A DNA stretch of 64,000 bases, from contig NZ_JABFCS010000001.1 of NCBI RefSeq assembly GCF_013087525.1, positions 3,844,001 to 3,908,000 on the forward strand. The letters are read 5' to 3'. Below, one piece after another: positions 1-11,734 of the stretch. Position 1 is the stretch's first letter; each line of letters starts with the position of its first letter. The position numbers and the translations under genes are program-made. Under the pieces are notes generated by a model. It did no database searches. It worked only from the letters and a program-made list of their open reading frames with translations, and was not told the DNA's origin. This stretch comes from Ramlibacter montanisoli. GTDB lineage: Bacteria > Pseudomonadota > Gammaproteobacteria > Burkholderiales > Burkholderiaceae_C.

Positions 1-339
1 TACGGGCGCCTGTCGGTGATGCTGCAGTGGCGCTATGCGATGGAAAGCGTGCTGTTCGTGCCGCCGGAGTCCTTCGACCCGCCGCCCCGGGTGGACAGCG
101 CCGTGGTGCGCATGGTGCCGCTGGCGCAGCACGCCGCGGTGGACGAGGGGCTGCTGTCGGAGATGGTGCAGGTGGCTTTCTCGCAGCGGCGCAAGCTGCT
201 GCGCCACAGCCTGGGCCGGTGGCTGGAGCAGAAAGGCTTCGGCGGCACCTTCGACCTGCAGCGCCGGGCCGAGGAGGTGCCGGTGGCGGAGTACCTGTGG
301 CTGTGCGAGGCGCTGACGCAGGACACCGCCGGCTATTGA
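1..339 (+). CDS. rsmA: RsmA/KsgA 16S rRNA dimethyladenosine transferase, C-terminal part
   Basis: This is the end of the enzyme that dimethylates two adjacent adenines in the 3' hairpin of 16S rRNA late in 30S assembly, using S-adenosylmethionine. The frame is open from the first base of the window to TGA at 337-339, so the start and the SAM-binding motifs lie outside. Visible are the family's post-catalytic loop ([19 protein letters not shown]) and the small helical C-terminal domain with the conserved [13 protein letters not shown] segment. A hairpin terminator follows within 25 bases, so rsmA is the last gene of its transcript. The family assignment is firm; only the missing N-terminus limits confidence. 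Confidence 0.93.
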   Translation, partial: YGRLSVMLQWRYAMESVLFVPPESFDPPPRVDSAVVRMVPLAQHAAVDEGLLSEMVQVAFSQRRKLLRHSLGRWLEQKGFGGTFDLQRRAEEVPVAEYLWLCEALTQDTAGY

Positions 340-360
340 AGAAGCGAAGAAGCCGCCATG

Positions 361-389
361 AAAAAAGCCGGGCAGTGCCCGGCTTTCTT
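361..389. terminator. Bidirectional rho-independent terminator between rsmA and the barstar gene
   Basis: A perfect 9-bp stem (AAGCCGGGC at 365-373 pairs with GCCCGGCTT at 377-385) with an AGT loop. It is flanked by six A's on the left and a T-rich end on the right. It can therefore act on rsmA transcripts (plus) and on transcripts leaving the barstar gene (minus), whose extended reading frame stops at 407. Confidence 0.8.
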
Positions 390-406
390 GTCCTTCAGGA
401 CGGGTC

Positions 407-588
407 TCAGGCTGCTGCCAGCCAGTAACCCGCGTTGAAGGGGCTGCTCATGCGCAGCGCGAGAGGGGAAACGTCCAGGATCTTGTCCGTGGGCATCTTC
501 TCTCCGTCCGTGGCGACCGGCTGTTGCACGGTTTCGCCCTGGGCCTCGTTCGCCCGTTCCGCTTGGCCTTGTTGCGCGGAACGGGCTA
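407..588 (-). other. Probable frameshifted C-terminal extension of the barstar gene
   Basis: Directly after the barstar stop, the minus strand is open in another frame to a TGA at 407-409. It encodes about 59 residues that look like real protein: a Gln/Glu/Ala-rich linker, then KILDVSPLALRMSSPFNAGY and a short Leu-Ala end. Adding one base to the A4 run at 592-595 (T4 on the coding strand) fuses it in frame to the barstar end, giving ...CYF-type barstar end, then SVARSAQQGQ. The reading that this is one gene broken by an indel is inference; many single-base indels of this type occur in the window. A separate small gene is less likely because no ribosome binding site is visible. Confidence 0.5.
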
Positions 589-1056
589 CCGAAAAGAATA
601 GAAACAGCGGAATGGTACTTTCCGGTCTGCCCAGTAGTCCGCCGTGTCGCGGAAGATGTCCAGCAGCTGCTCGCGCGCTTCCTTGTCGAACTTGCCGTTG
701 GCCGGGATGTGCTCCAGCACCACGATGAAGCCCGGCTGCGGGCCCGACTTGTGCAGCGGGTCGGTCATGCAGTCGTACAGCGCGTCGAAGTTCTTGCCGA
801 AGTGCTGCGGGAAGGTGAACTGCTGGGCGATCATGTCCAGCACGTCCTGCTTGCTCTGGGCCGTGGCCAGGTTGGCGTACAGGAAATGCTGGCCCATCGC
901 GGTGGCAGTCTCCTGCAGGTCCTGCACGCGGTAGGCGCGGATGGACTGCACGATGTTGCTGCGCACCCCTTTCAAGGGCGTCTCGGAAATATCAGGACGA
1001 AGTGGCTTGTCCATCTCCGTTGCTTTCTCGTTGGTCAAAAACAGGTCCCGCTTCAT
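586..1056 (-). CDS. Barstar-family ribonuclease inhibitor
   Basis: A cytoplasmic inhibitor expected to bind and neutralise the barnase-like RNase encoded immediately upstream, protecting the producing cell. The barstar fold is recognisable in the central and C-terminal region: FPQHFGKNFDALYDCMTDPL is the family's hallmark, followed by the Glu-rich helix and the terminal strand KVPFRCFYSF. I place the start at the ATG at 1056 because GGAG lies 8 bases upstream, overlapping the end of the RNase gene. The two genes are 7 bases apart and so almost certainly cotranscribed. The protein may really continue in another frame to 407. Barstar family membership is firm; the exact partner is inferred from adjacency. 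Confidence 0.85.
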   Translation of the reverse strand: MKRDLFLTNEKATEMDKPLRPDISETPLKGVRSNIVQSIRAYRVQDLQETATAMGQHFLYANLATAQSKQDVLDMIAQQFTFPQHFGKNFDALYDCMTDPLHKSGPQPGFIVVLEHIPANGKFDKEAREQLLDIFRDTADYWADRKVPFRCFYSFR

Positions 1057-1063
1057 TTCGGGG

Positions 1064-1468
1064 TCACTCCACAATCTTGAGGAAACTGGCGTAGTGGTCA
1101 GCGGTGTAATAACAGGCATGCGGTGTCTTCTGCGGTCCCCCGCATACGATGCGCCGGGCTCCCCGGTCGCGTGATCCTGGCGTCTTCACGGTGTACTCGC
1201 GGTAGTAGCCGCGCGTCTTGATCGGGAGCAAGCGTTCCCGGTTGCCAAACACCGCTCCGTCCTTTTCATACGGGAAAGGTCCGCCCCGGCGGATCAGTTC
1301 GTAGGTCTCCTGGCCCTGGCGGGGCAGCTGGGTGACGAGCACCGTGGCCGCTCCGCCCACAGCGGGTCCGTCCTGGAAGCCCCGTGCCTGGGCAAGGGGA
1401 ACACCGGCAACTGCGACGGCAAGGAGGGCGCTGGTGAGCGCTGACTTGATTGCCGCGAACCGGGCCAT
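1064..1468 (-). CDS. Secreted barnase/RNase N1-T1-family ribonuclease
   Basis: An extracellular guanyl-preferring ribonuclease of the barnase family, about 134 residues. An N-terminal signal peptide (hydrophobic ALTSALLAVAVAGVPLAQA, residues about 9-27) indicates export. The catalytic set of microbial RNases is visible: Glu in YYREYTV, Arg in DRGARRIV and His in TADHY, matching the barnase general base, phosphate-binding Arg and general acid. Mature length is close to barnase (110). The start is the ATG at 1468; a longer open frame upstream has no leader-like start. The next gene downstream encodes a barstar, which is the expected immunity partner. The upstream spacer holds several palindromes that may control it. 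Confidence 0.88.
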   Translation of the reverse strand: MARFAAIKSALTSALLAVAVAGVPLAQARGFQDGPAVGGAATVLVTQLPRQGQETYELIRRGGPFPYEKDGAVFGNRERLLPIKTRGYYREYTVKTPGSRDRGARRIVCGGPQKTPHACYYTADHYASFLKIVE

Positions 1469-1525
1469 GAACGGACCTTCTAGGGAGATCTTCAAGGGAC
1501 GCCTGCCGGCACCTGCCGGCATTTC

Positions 1526-1657
1526 TTTACCCGGGTAAACCCGGAAAACTCAAGCGCGGTAGTGTGACGCATGTCTTCCCGAAAGGCAAGCCGATGCCCA
1601 AAATTTGGGCACGGGGCAAGGCCTTTCGGGACCCGGACCGCTGTCGCTAAGTTAGCG
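1526..1657. promoter_or_regulatory. Cluster of palindromes between the RNase start and the maeB end
   Basis: Three separate perfect inverted repeats lie in the spacer 1469-1676. At 1526-1539 is TTTACCCGGGTAAA, a 14-bp palindrome. At 1578-1630 is a nested pair: outer arms CCCGAAAGGC and GCCTTTCGGG enclose the 17-base palindrome at 1595-1611 (TGCCCAAA-A-TTTGGGCA). At 1645-1657 is CGCTAA-G-TTAGCG. The last, close to the maeB stop at 1677, could be part of a terminator although it has no T-tract. The others sit upstream of the RNase gene and could be operators or RNA structures. No function is proven. Confidence 0.5.
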
Positions 1658-1676
1658 CCAGCTGTCGAGAAGGGGC

Positions 1677-3987
<2,311 letters not shown>

Positions 3988-4162
3988 GGAATGCAGTCTC
4001 CTGGGCGCCTTGGAAGGCTGGCGCCGGCTTGTTCTGGAAGGGCTTGCGATTGTAGACGGGCGCGCCGGGAAAACCCTAGTATGGGTTTATGCGTATCCGG
4101 CATGTGCCCGGCGAGCCTGCCGCAGCGATGCTGCCTACAGTGCGGACACAGGAGAACACAAC

Positions 4163-7100
4163 ATGGCCGCCGTGACCGAGAACCAGCGCGAGGAGCGCAT
4201 CGCCGCGGTGCTGGCGCGGGCCGACGCCCGCCAGCCGCGCGCCGACGGGGTGCCGCTGGACACCTTCTCGCGCGAATACTTCGCCCAGGTGGACGTCGAG
4301 GACCTCGACGAACGCACCCCGAGGACCTGCTGGGCGCGCTGCTGTCGCACTGGCAGTTCGCGTCCCAGCGTCAGCCGGGCGCCCCCAAGGTGCGCGTCTT
4401 CAGCCCCTCGCCCGGCGCCGACGGCTGGGGTTCGCGCCACACCATCGTGCAGGTCGTCAACGACGACATGCCCTTCCTGGTGGACTCGGTCTCGCTGGAG
4501 ATCATGCGGCAGGGGCTGGCCCTGCACCTGATCGTGCACCCCATCTTCGCCGTCAAGCGCGACGCGCAGGGCGTGCTGCAGTCGGTGGCGCCGCGCCATG
4601 CCGCGCCGGAGCTGCCGCGCGAATCGTGGATGTACATCGAGGTGGACCGGGTGGTGGACGTCGCGCAGCGCGCCGCGCTGGCCAGCGGCATCGAGCGCGT
4701 GCTGGCCGACGTGAGGGCGGCGGTGGCCGACTGGAAACCCATGCTGGCGCGCCTGAACGAGGTGCGCGAGGAGCTGGCCTCGCCGCCGGCGGCGGTGTCG
4801 CCCGAGGAAGCGCAGGAGACGCGCGCCTTCCTGGACTGGCTGGCCGACGACCACTTCACGCTGCTGGGGTACCGGCAGCACGCGCTGGTGGAGGCGGCGG
4901 GCGAGCTGGCGCTGAAACTGGTGGAAGGCAGCGGCCTGGGCCTGTTGCGCGAAGGCCATGGCGAGCAGTCGGCCAGCTTCGCCGCGCTGCCGCCGGCGGC
5001 GCGCGCCCTGGCGCGCACGCCCTCGCCCATGCTGGTGGTCACCAAGGCCAACACGCGCTCCACCGTGCACCGCGACGGCTACACCGACTACATCGGCGTC
5101 AAGCGCTTCGATGCGAACGGCAAGGTGGTGGGCGAGCACCGCTTCATCGGCCTGTTCACGTCCAGTGCCTATTCGGAACGCGCGAGCGACACGCCGCTGC
5201 TGCGCCGCAAGGTGGCGGCCGTGGGCCAGCGCGCCGGCTTCTCGCCCAACGGCCACCTGTCCAAGGCGCTGCAGCACACGCTGGAAACCTTCCCGCGCGA
5301 CGACCTGTTCCAGGTGCCCGACGAGGAGCTGTACGACATCGCGATGGGCATCCTGGCGCTGGGCGAGCGCCACCGCCTGCGCCTGTTCCTGTGGCAGGAC
5401 CCGTTCGACCGCTTCGTGTCCTGCCTGGTGTTCGTGCCGCGCGAGAGCTTCTCCACCCAGCTGCGGCTGAAGTTCCAGAAGATCCTGCTGCAGGCCTTCA
5501 ACGGCACCCACATCGACTTCGACGTGCTGCTGTCCGGCACGCAGCTGGCGCGCATCCACTTCAACGTGCGGGTCGCGCCCCACCCGATGCCGGCGGTGGA
5601 CCGCAAGGGGCTGGAGCGCAAGCTGGCCGCCGTGGCGCGCCGCTGGGAGGACGAGCTGCGCGACGCGCTGGTGGAGACCGAGGGCGAGGCCGGCGGGCTG
5701 GCGCTCGACCGCCGCTGGGGCACCGCATTCCCGGTCGCCTACCGCGAGCGCGTGCCGGCGCGTGCGGCGGTGCACGACATCCGCAAGCTGCAGGCGCTCA
5801 CGCCGGAGGCGCCGCTGGGCCTGGCGCTGTACTGGCCGCTCGGTGCGCCGGACGGCCGGCTCGGGTTGAAGGTGTACCGAGTCGGCGCGCCGGTGGTGCT
5901 GTCGGACAGCCTGCCGATGCTGGAACACATGGGCGTGCGCGTGCTGGCCGAGGACAACCACCGCATCGACGAGGGCAGCGGCGCCTCCATCTACCTGCAC
6001 GACTTCGCGCTGGAGGCGCGGCCGAACGCGGAGATCGACCAGCAGGCGCTGGCGCGCCTGTTCGAGGACGCGTTCGCGCGCGTGTTCCGCGGCGAGGTGG
6101 AGAACGACGACTTCAACCGGCTGGTGCTGCTGGCCGCGCTGTCGGCCGAGGAAGTGGTGGTGCTGCGCGCCTACGCCAAGTACCTCAAGCAGATCGGCTT
6201 CGCGCAGTCGCAGGCCACCATCGCGGCGACGCTGGCCAACCATCCGCGCATCGCGCGCATGCTGGTGTCGCTGTTCCGCCTGCGCTTCGACCCCGCCGCC
6301 AACGACGCGCAGGGCGCGGCCTCGCAGGTCAATGCGCTGGAGCAGGCGCTGGAAAAGGTGAGCAACCTGTCGGAAGACCGCGTGCTGCGCCAGCTGCTGG
6401 CGCTGCTGCAGGCGACGCTGCGCACCAACTACTGGCGCACCGGTGTCGGCGCGAGCGGCGCGGCCGGCCCGCGCCGGCCCTTCCTGAGCTTCAAGCTCGA
6501 TTCGCACAAGGTGCCCGGGCTGCCCGAGCCGCGCCCGCTGTACGAGATCTGGGTCTATTCGCCGCGCTTCGAGGGCATCCACCTGCGCGGCGGCAAGGTC
6601 GCGCGCGGCGGCCTGCGCTGGTCGGACCGGCCGGACGACTTCCGCACCGAGGTGCTGGGGCTGGTGAAGGCGCAGATGGTGAAGAACACCGTGATCGTGC
6701 CGGTGGGCTCCAAGGGCGGTTTCGTGCTGAAGAAGGCGCCGCCGGCCAGCGAGCGCGATGCCTTCCTGAAGGAAGGCATCGCCTGCTACCAGGACTACCT
6801 GCGCGGCCTGCTGGACCTGACGGACAACCTGGTGGGCGGCAAGACGGTGCCGCCGCCGCAGGTGCTGCGCATCGACGGCGACGACCCCTACCTGGTGGTG
6901 GCCGCCGACAAGGGCACGGCCAGCTTCTCCGACCACGCCAACGCCATCAGCGCCGAATACGGGCACTGGCTGGGCGACGCCTTCGCATCCGGTGGCAGCC
7001 GGGGCTACGACCACAAGGCCATGGGCATCACCGCCCGCGGCGCCTGGGAAAGCGTCATGCGCCACTTCCGCGGCCTGGGGCTGGACACGCAGACGACCGA

Positions 7101-8967
7101 CTTCACGGTCGCCGGCGTCGGCGACATGTCGGGCGACGTGTTCGGCAACGGCATGCTGCTGTCGCGGCACATCCGGCTGGTGGCGGCCTTCGACCATCGC
7201 CACGTCTTCATCGACCCGGACCCGCAGGCCGAAGCCTCGTTCGCCGAGCGCGAACGCCTGTTCAAGCTGCCGCGCTCCTCCTGGGCCGACTACGACACCA
7301 AGCTGATCTCCGAAGGTGGCGGGGTCTGGGCGCGCTCGGAAAAATCGGTGCCGCTGTCGCCGCAGGCACGCGCCGCGCTCGGCATCGAGGCCGAGACGCT
7401 GACGCCTGCGGAGCTGGTCAACGCCATCCTGAAAGCGCCCGTCGATCTTCTCTACAACGGCGGCATCGGCACCTACGTGAAGTCCTCGGCCGAGACGCAT
7501 GCCGACGTGGGCGACCGCGCCAACGACGCGGTGCGCATCGACGGCCGCGAGCTGCGCTGCAAGGTGGTCGCCGAGGGCGGCAACCTGGGCTTCACCCAGC
7601 GCGGGCGGATCGAGGCGGCGCTGGCGGGCGTGAAACTGAACACCGACGCGATCGACAACTCCGCCGGCGTCGACACCTCCGACCACGAGGTGAACATCAA
7701 GATCCTGCTGGGCATCGCACAGGGCGACGGCGAGCTGACGGAAAAGCAGCGCAACACCCTGCTGCCGCAGATGACCGACCAGGTGGCGGCGCTGGTGCTG
7801 CGCGACAACTACTTCCAGACGCAGGCGCTCTCGGTCGGCCAGCGGCTGGCGGCCCGCCAGCTGGAGGAGCAGGCGCGCTTCATCCGCTTCCTGGAGAAGA
7901 AGGGCGAACTCAATCGCAGCATCGAGTTCCTGCCTTCCGACGAGGCGATCGCCGAACGCCGGGCCAAGGGCCTGGGCCTCACCAACCCCGAGCAGGCGGT
8001 GCTGCTGGCGTACAGCAAGATGTGGCTGAACGACGAGCTGATCGCCTCCGACCTGCCGGAAGATCCCTGGATCGCGACCGCGCTGGAGCGCTACTTCCCC
8101 ACCCAGCTGAAGGAAAAGTTCGCCGCCTACATCCCGCGCCATCCACTCAAGCGCGAGATCATCGCCACCCACGTGTTGAACAGCATGGTCAACCGCGTCG
8201 GGCCGACCTCCGTCCACCGCCTGGGCGAGATCACCGGTGCGACACCGCCGCAGGTGGTGCGCGCCTACCTCGCCAGCCGCGAGGTGTTCGGGCTGGTGCC
8301 GCTGTGGCAGCAGATCGAGTCGCTCGACAGCCTGGTGCCCGACGAGGTGCAGGCCGACATGGTGGTCACGCTGCGCGCGCTGGTCACGCGCGCCACCACC
8401 TGGTTCCTGCGCTCGCGCCGATTGTTCGAGCCCACGCAGCAGCAGGTGGCGCGCTTCGCGCCCGCGGTGCAGGCGCTGCACGCACATGGCGGCGGGAGCG
8501 AGCGGATCGCCGCGCGCGCTGCGCTGGACCCAGGCCGGCGTGCCGCAACCGCTGGCGGTGCAGGTGGACGGCGCCGAGACCCTGTTCAGCGCGCTGGACA
8601 TCGCCGACATCGCCGAAGCGAGCAAGCGGCCGCTGGCGCAGACCGCGCAGGTGCACGCCGGCGTCGGCCAGCGGCTCGGGCTGGAGCGCATGCGCCAGCA
8701 GATCGAGCTGCTGCCGGCCGACAGCTACTGGCACAGCCTGGCCAAGCTCGCGCTGAGTGACGACCTGAACGACCTGCAGCGCTCGATCGCGCTGGAGGCG
8801 CTGGGCCACGGCGACGGCAATGCCGGCGAGGTGCTGGATCGCTGGGAGCACGGCAACCGGCAGGCGCTGGACCGCGCTCAGCGGCTGCTGGTGGAACTGC
8901 AGGAGACACCGGGCAGCGACCTGGCGATGCTGTCCGTCGCGCTGCGGAGCTGCGCAACCTGGTCTGA
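4163..8967 (+). CDS. Large NAD-specific glutamate dehydrogenase (GDH-180 class), three frameshifts
   Basis: Catalyses NAD-dependent oxidative deamination of glutamate to 2-oxoglutarate in glutamate catabolism. About 1,600 residues, the size of the 180-kDa proteobacterial class. The catalytic core is in the second half: GGKVARGGLRWSDRPDDFRT, VGSKGGFVLKK, the nucleotide-binding region around GVGDMSGDVFGNGM and VVAEGGNLGFTQ. The long N-terminal part is the regulatory ACT-like region of this class. Start ATG 4163 has AGGAG 8 bases upstream. Three single-base losses break the frame: near 4320 (accccgaggac), somewhere in 8485-8510, and at 8944-8948, after which the family end ALRELRNLV and TGA 8965-8967 are recovered. 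Three indels in one conserved gene argue for sequence error. The next gene follows after 18 bases. Confidence 0.9.
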
Positions 8968-8985
8968 GGCGGCGCAACGGCACCG

Positions 8986-10266
8986 ATGCAGTCCCCCACC
9001 GAGCAGCGCACCCAGCTGGCCCGCGCCAAGCGGCGGGCGCTGCTGCTGCTGGTGCTGATGGCCGCCACCCTGGTCGTGAGCTTCTGGCTGCCGCCGGGCC
9101 TGTTCGCCAGCGGCTTGCGCATGACCTGCGAGGCCGCCATCGTCGGCGGCCTGGCCGACTGGTTCGCGGTGGAGGCGCTGTTCCGGCCGCTGCCGGTGCC
9201 GCTGATCGGCCGCGACACCGACGTGATCGCGCGCCGCAAGGACGAGATCGGCGAGAACCTCGCGCGCTTCGTGCAGGACAAGTTCCTCGATGCCGACTCG
9301 CTGGCGGCGCTGATCCGCCGGCAGGACCTCGCGGCCGACCTCGGCACCTGGCTCACGCAGGAAGAGAACACGCGCCGCCTGGGCGGCTTCCTGGTCAAGT
9401 GCATGGCCGGCTCGCTGCAGCTGGTGGAGGCCGACCGGGTGCAGCACCTGCTGAAACAGGCGACGCGGGCGGTGATGGCCGACGTGGATCTCTCGCGTTC
9501 CGCCGGCGAGGTGCTGGACACGCTGACGGCGGGCGGCCGGCACCAGGAACTGCTGGACCAGGTGATCGCGAAGATGCTGCACCTCCTGGACAAGCAGGGC
9601 ACGCGCGAGGCGATCGCCGAGAAGATCGTGCTGTGGCTCAAGACCGAGCACTACCGCAAGCAGCTGGTGCTGCCCACCGAGTGGCTGGGCGACAAGGGCA
9701 GCCAGCTGATCGCCGAGCAGCTCGGGCGCTTCCTCGACGAAGTGCGCGACGACCCGTCGCATGGCCTGCGCACCGCCTTCGACGCGCAGGCCGCGGACCT
9801 GATCGCGCGGCTGAAGGGCGACCCGGTGATGCAGCAGAAGGCGGAGCAGATCAAGCGCTACCTGCTCAACGACGAGGACCTCGGGCGCTATGCCTCGGAG
9901 CTGTGGCGCACCGTGTCCGAGTGGCTGCACAAGGACCTGGAGGACAGCGACTCGCAGATCCACCGCAACCTGATGGCGGCGGCCCTGTGGCTCGGGCGCG
10001 AGATCTCGGGTGACGCGGAACTGCGCCGCACGCTCAACGCGCAGCTGGAGGCGGCCGCCCGCAGCGCCGCGCCGGAGTTCTCGGCCTACCTCACCACCCA
10101 CATCCGCGACACCGTGAAGAACTGGGACGCGCGCGAGATGTCGGAACAGGTCGAGCTGAGCATAGGCACGCAGCTGCAGAAGATCCGCATCAACGGCACG
10201 CTGGTGGGCGGCGTGATCGGCCTGCTGCTGTTCGCCGGCGGGGAGGCCCTGCGCCGGCTGCCCTGA
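8986..10266 (+). CDS. DUF445 family inner-membrane protein (YjiN-like)
   Basis: A 426-residue member of the DUF445 family, whose biochemical role is unknown. One hydrophobic helix near the N-terminus (ALLLLVLMAATLVVSFWLP, about 20-38), a second short membrane segment around GLRMTCEAAIVGGLADWFAV with the family's GGLADWFAVEALFRPLPVP signature, and a C-terminal membrane helix (LVGGVIGLLLFAGGEAL). Between them lies a long charged, mostly helical domain, probably facing one side of the membrane. It follows the glutamate dehydrogenase by 18 bases and may be cotranscribed. The frame is intact. No residue pattern suggests catalysis. Confidence 0.85.
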   Translation: MQSPTEQRTQLARAKRRALLLLVLMAATLVVSFWLPPGLFASGLRMTCEAAIVGGLADWFAVEALFRPLPVPLIGRDTDVIARRKDEIGENLARFVQDKFLDADSLAALIRRQDLAADLGTWLTQEENTRRLGGFLVKCMAGSLQLVEADRVQHLLKQATRAVMADVDLSRSAGEVLDTLTAGGRHQELLDQVIAKMLHLLDKQGTREAIAEKIVLWLKTEHYRKQLVLPTEWLGDKGSQLIAEQLGRFLDEVRDDPSHGLRTAFDAQAADLIARLKGDPVMQQKAEQIKRYLLNDEDLGRYASELWRTVSEWLHKDLEDSDSQIHRNLMAAALWLGREISGDAELRRTLNAQLEAAARSAAPEFSAYLTTHIRDTVKNWDAREMSEQVELSIGTQLQKIRINGTLVGGVIGLLLFAGGEALRRLP

Positions 10267-10282
10267 AGCGCAAGGCTTGCGG

Positions 10283-11680
10283 TCAGCCGCGCATCAAGGC
10301 CTCGATCTCGTCGGCCTTCACCGGCACGCCGCGCGTGATCAGGTCGCAGCCCTGCGGCGTGACGATGGCGTCGTCCTCGATGCGGATGCCGATGTGGTGG
10401 AACTGCTCCGGCACGCCTTCGCCCGGGCGCACGTAGATCCCGGGCTCGATGGTCAGGACCATGCCGGGCCGCAGCACGCGGCTCGGGCGGTTCTTGATGA
10501 TCTCGCCGGACAGCGGGTCCTTGCGCTCGCTCACCTGCCCCACTTCGCCGGGTTCGACGTAGCTGCCGCAGTCATGCACGTCCATGCCCAGCCAGTGGCC
10601 GGTGCGGTGCATGTAGAAGGGAAAGTAGGCGCGCTTCTCGATCACGTCGTCCAGCGTTCCCACCTTGGACTTGTCGAGGAGGCCGACGTCGAGCATGCCC
10701 TGCGCCAGCACCTTTACCGCCGCCTCGTGCGGGTCGGTGAAGCGCGCGCCGGGCTTGGTGACGGCGACCGCCGCGTCCTGCGAGGCCAGCACGATGTCGT
10801 AGAGCGCGCGCTGCGGGCCGCTGAACCTGCCGTCGGCCGGGAAGGTGCGCGTGATGTCGCTGGCATAGCCGTCGAGTTCGCAGCCGGCGTCGATCAGCAC
10901 CAGCTCGCCGGCACGCACCGGCGCGACGTCGGCACGGTAGTGCAGCACGCAGGCATTGGCGCCGGCGGCGACGATGGAGCTGTAGGCGGGGTACTGCGAG
11001 CCGGCCAGGCGGAACTCGTGCATCAGCTCGGCGTCCAGGTGGAACTCGCGCACGTCCCTGCCCTCGCGCAGCATGCGCGCGCAGGCCTGCATGGTCCGGA
11101 CGTGGGCACGCGCGCTGATCGCGGCGGCGCGGCGCATGGTGTCCTGCTCGTGCGCGTCCTTGAACAGGCGCATCTCGTCCAGCACCGCGCACAGGTCGCG
11201 CTGCTGCTCGGGGCACAGCGCGCCGTAGCGCACGCGCGCGCGCACCTGGTTGAGCCAGCCAGCCACGCGCTGCTCCAGCCCCTGGTGGATGGCGAAGGGG
11301 AACCAGACCGTGTCGCGGTTCTCCAGCAGCTTGGGCATCTGCGCATCCAGCTCGCCGATCGGGAAGGCGGCGTTCACCGCCAGCGCGCCGACCGCCGCCT
11401 CCGGGCCCAGCCGGTAGCCGTCCCAGATCTCGCGTTCCAGGTCCTTGGGCTGGCAGAACAGCGTGCTGCTGCCGTCGCCGGTCACCACCAGCCAGGCGTT
11501 CGGCTCGGTGAAGCCGGTCAGGTAGTAGAAGTAGCTGTCGTGGCGGTACAGGAAGTCGGAATCGCGGTTGCGCGGGCGCTCCGGCGCGGTGGGGATCAGG
11601 GCGATGCCGTTGGTGCCGAGCTGCGCGGCCATGCGGGCGCGGCGCTGGGCGTAGACCGAGGTGGGCACGGTGGTGTTCAT
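10283..11680 (-). CDS. pepP: Xaa-Pro aminopeptidase (aminopeptidase P)
   Basis: A cytoplasmic metallopeptidase of family M24 that removes an N-terminal residue followed by proline. 465 residues, intact. An N-terminal creatinase-like domain is followed by the pita-bread catalytic domain. The five metal ligands are all visible: two Asp in LIDAGCELDGYASDITRTFP, His in HRTGHWLGMDVHDCG, Glu in LTIEPGIYV and Glu in GIRIEDDAI. Start ATG at 11680. It converges with the DUF445 gene, only 16 bases apart, with no clear terminator between them. Upstream is a short palindromic repeat and then the nucleotidyltransferase gene. Confidence 0.95.
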   Translation of the reverse strand: MNTTVPTSVYAQRRARMAAQLGTNGIALIPTAPERPRNRDSDFLYRHDSYFYYLTGFTEPNAWLVVTGDGSSTLFCQPKDLEREIWDGYRLGPEAAVGALAVNAAFPIGELDAQMPKLLENRDTVWFPFAIHQGLEQRVAGWLNQVRARVRYGALCPEQQRDLCAVLDEMRLFKDAHEQDTMRRAAAISARAHVRTMQACARMLREGRDVREFHLDAELMHEFRLAGSQYPAYSSIVAAGANACVLHYRADVAPVRAGELVLIDAGCELDGYASDITRTFPADGRFSGPQRALYDIVLASQDAAVAVTKPGARFTDPHEAAVKVLAQGMLDVGLLDKSKVGTLDDVIEKRAYFPFYMHRTGHWLGMDVHDCGSYVEPGEVGQVSERKDPLSGEIIKNRPSRVLRPGMVLTIEPGIYVRPGEGVPEQFHHIGIRIEDDAIVTPQGCDLITRGVPVKADEIEALMRG

Positions 11681-11689
11681 GCCCCCATT

Positions 11690-11720
11690 CTGTCGTCATT
11701 CCCGCGCAGGCGGGAATCCG
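11690..11720. repeat. Short palindromic intergenic repeat with ATTCCCGC arms
   Basis: The spacer between pepP and the nucleotidyltransferase gene contains ATTCCCGC-GCAG-GCGGGAAT at 11698-11717, a perfect 8-bp stem with a four-base loop, preceded by TCGTC. Elements with this core are scattered through many proteobacterial genomes as small interspersed repeats; that link is from general knowledge. I found one copy in the window. It could also act as a terminator for the nucleotidyltransferase transcript, though no T-tract follows on the minus strand. Confidence 0.55.
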
Positions 11721-11734
11721 AGGCTTTCGGGCTT

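Noticed and set aside
4135..8691. A 1,518-residue open frame on the minus strand over the glutamate dehydrogenase gene
   Set aside because: It is an antisense shadow caused by GC-rich codons; its sequence is Arg/His/Gln/Val-rich with no domain, and the plus-strand gene has clear family motifs.
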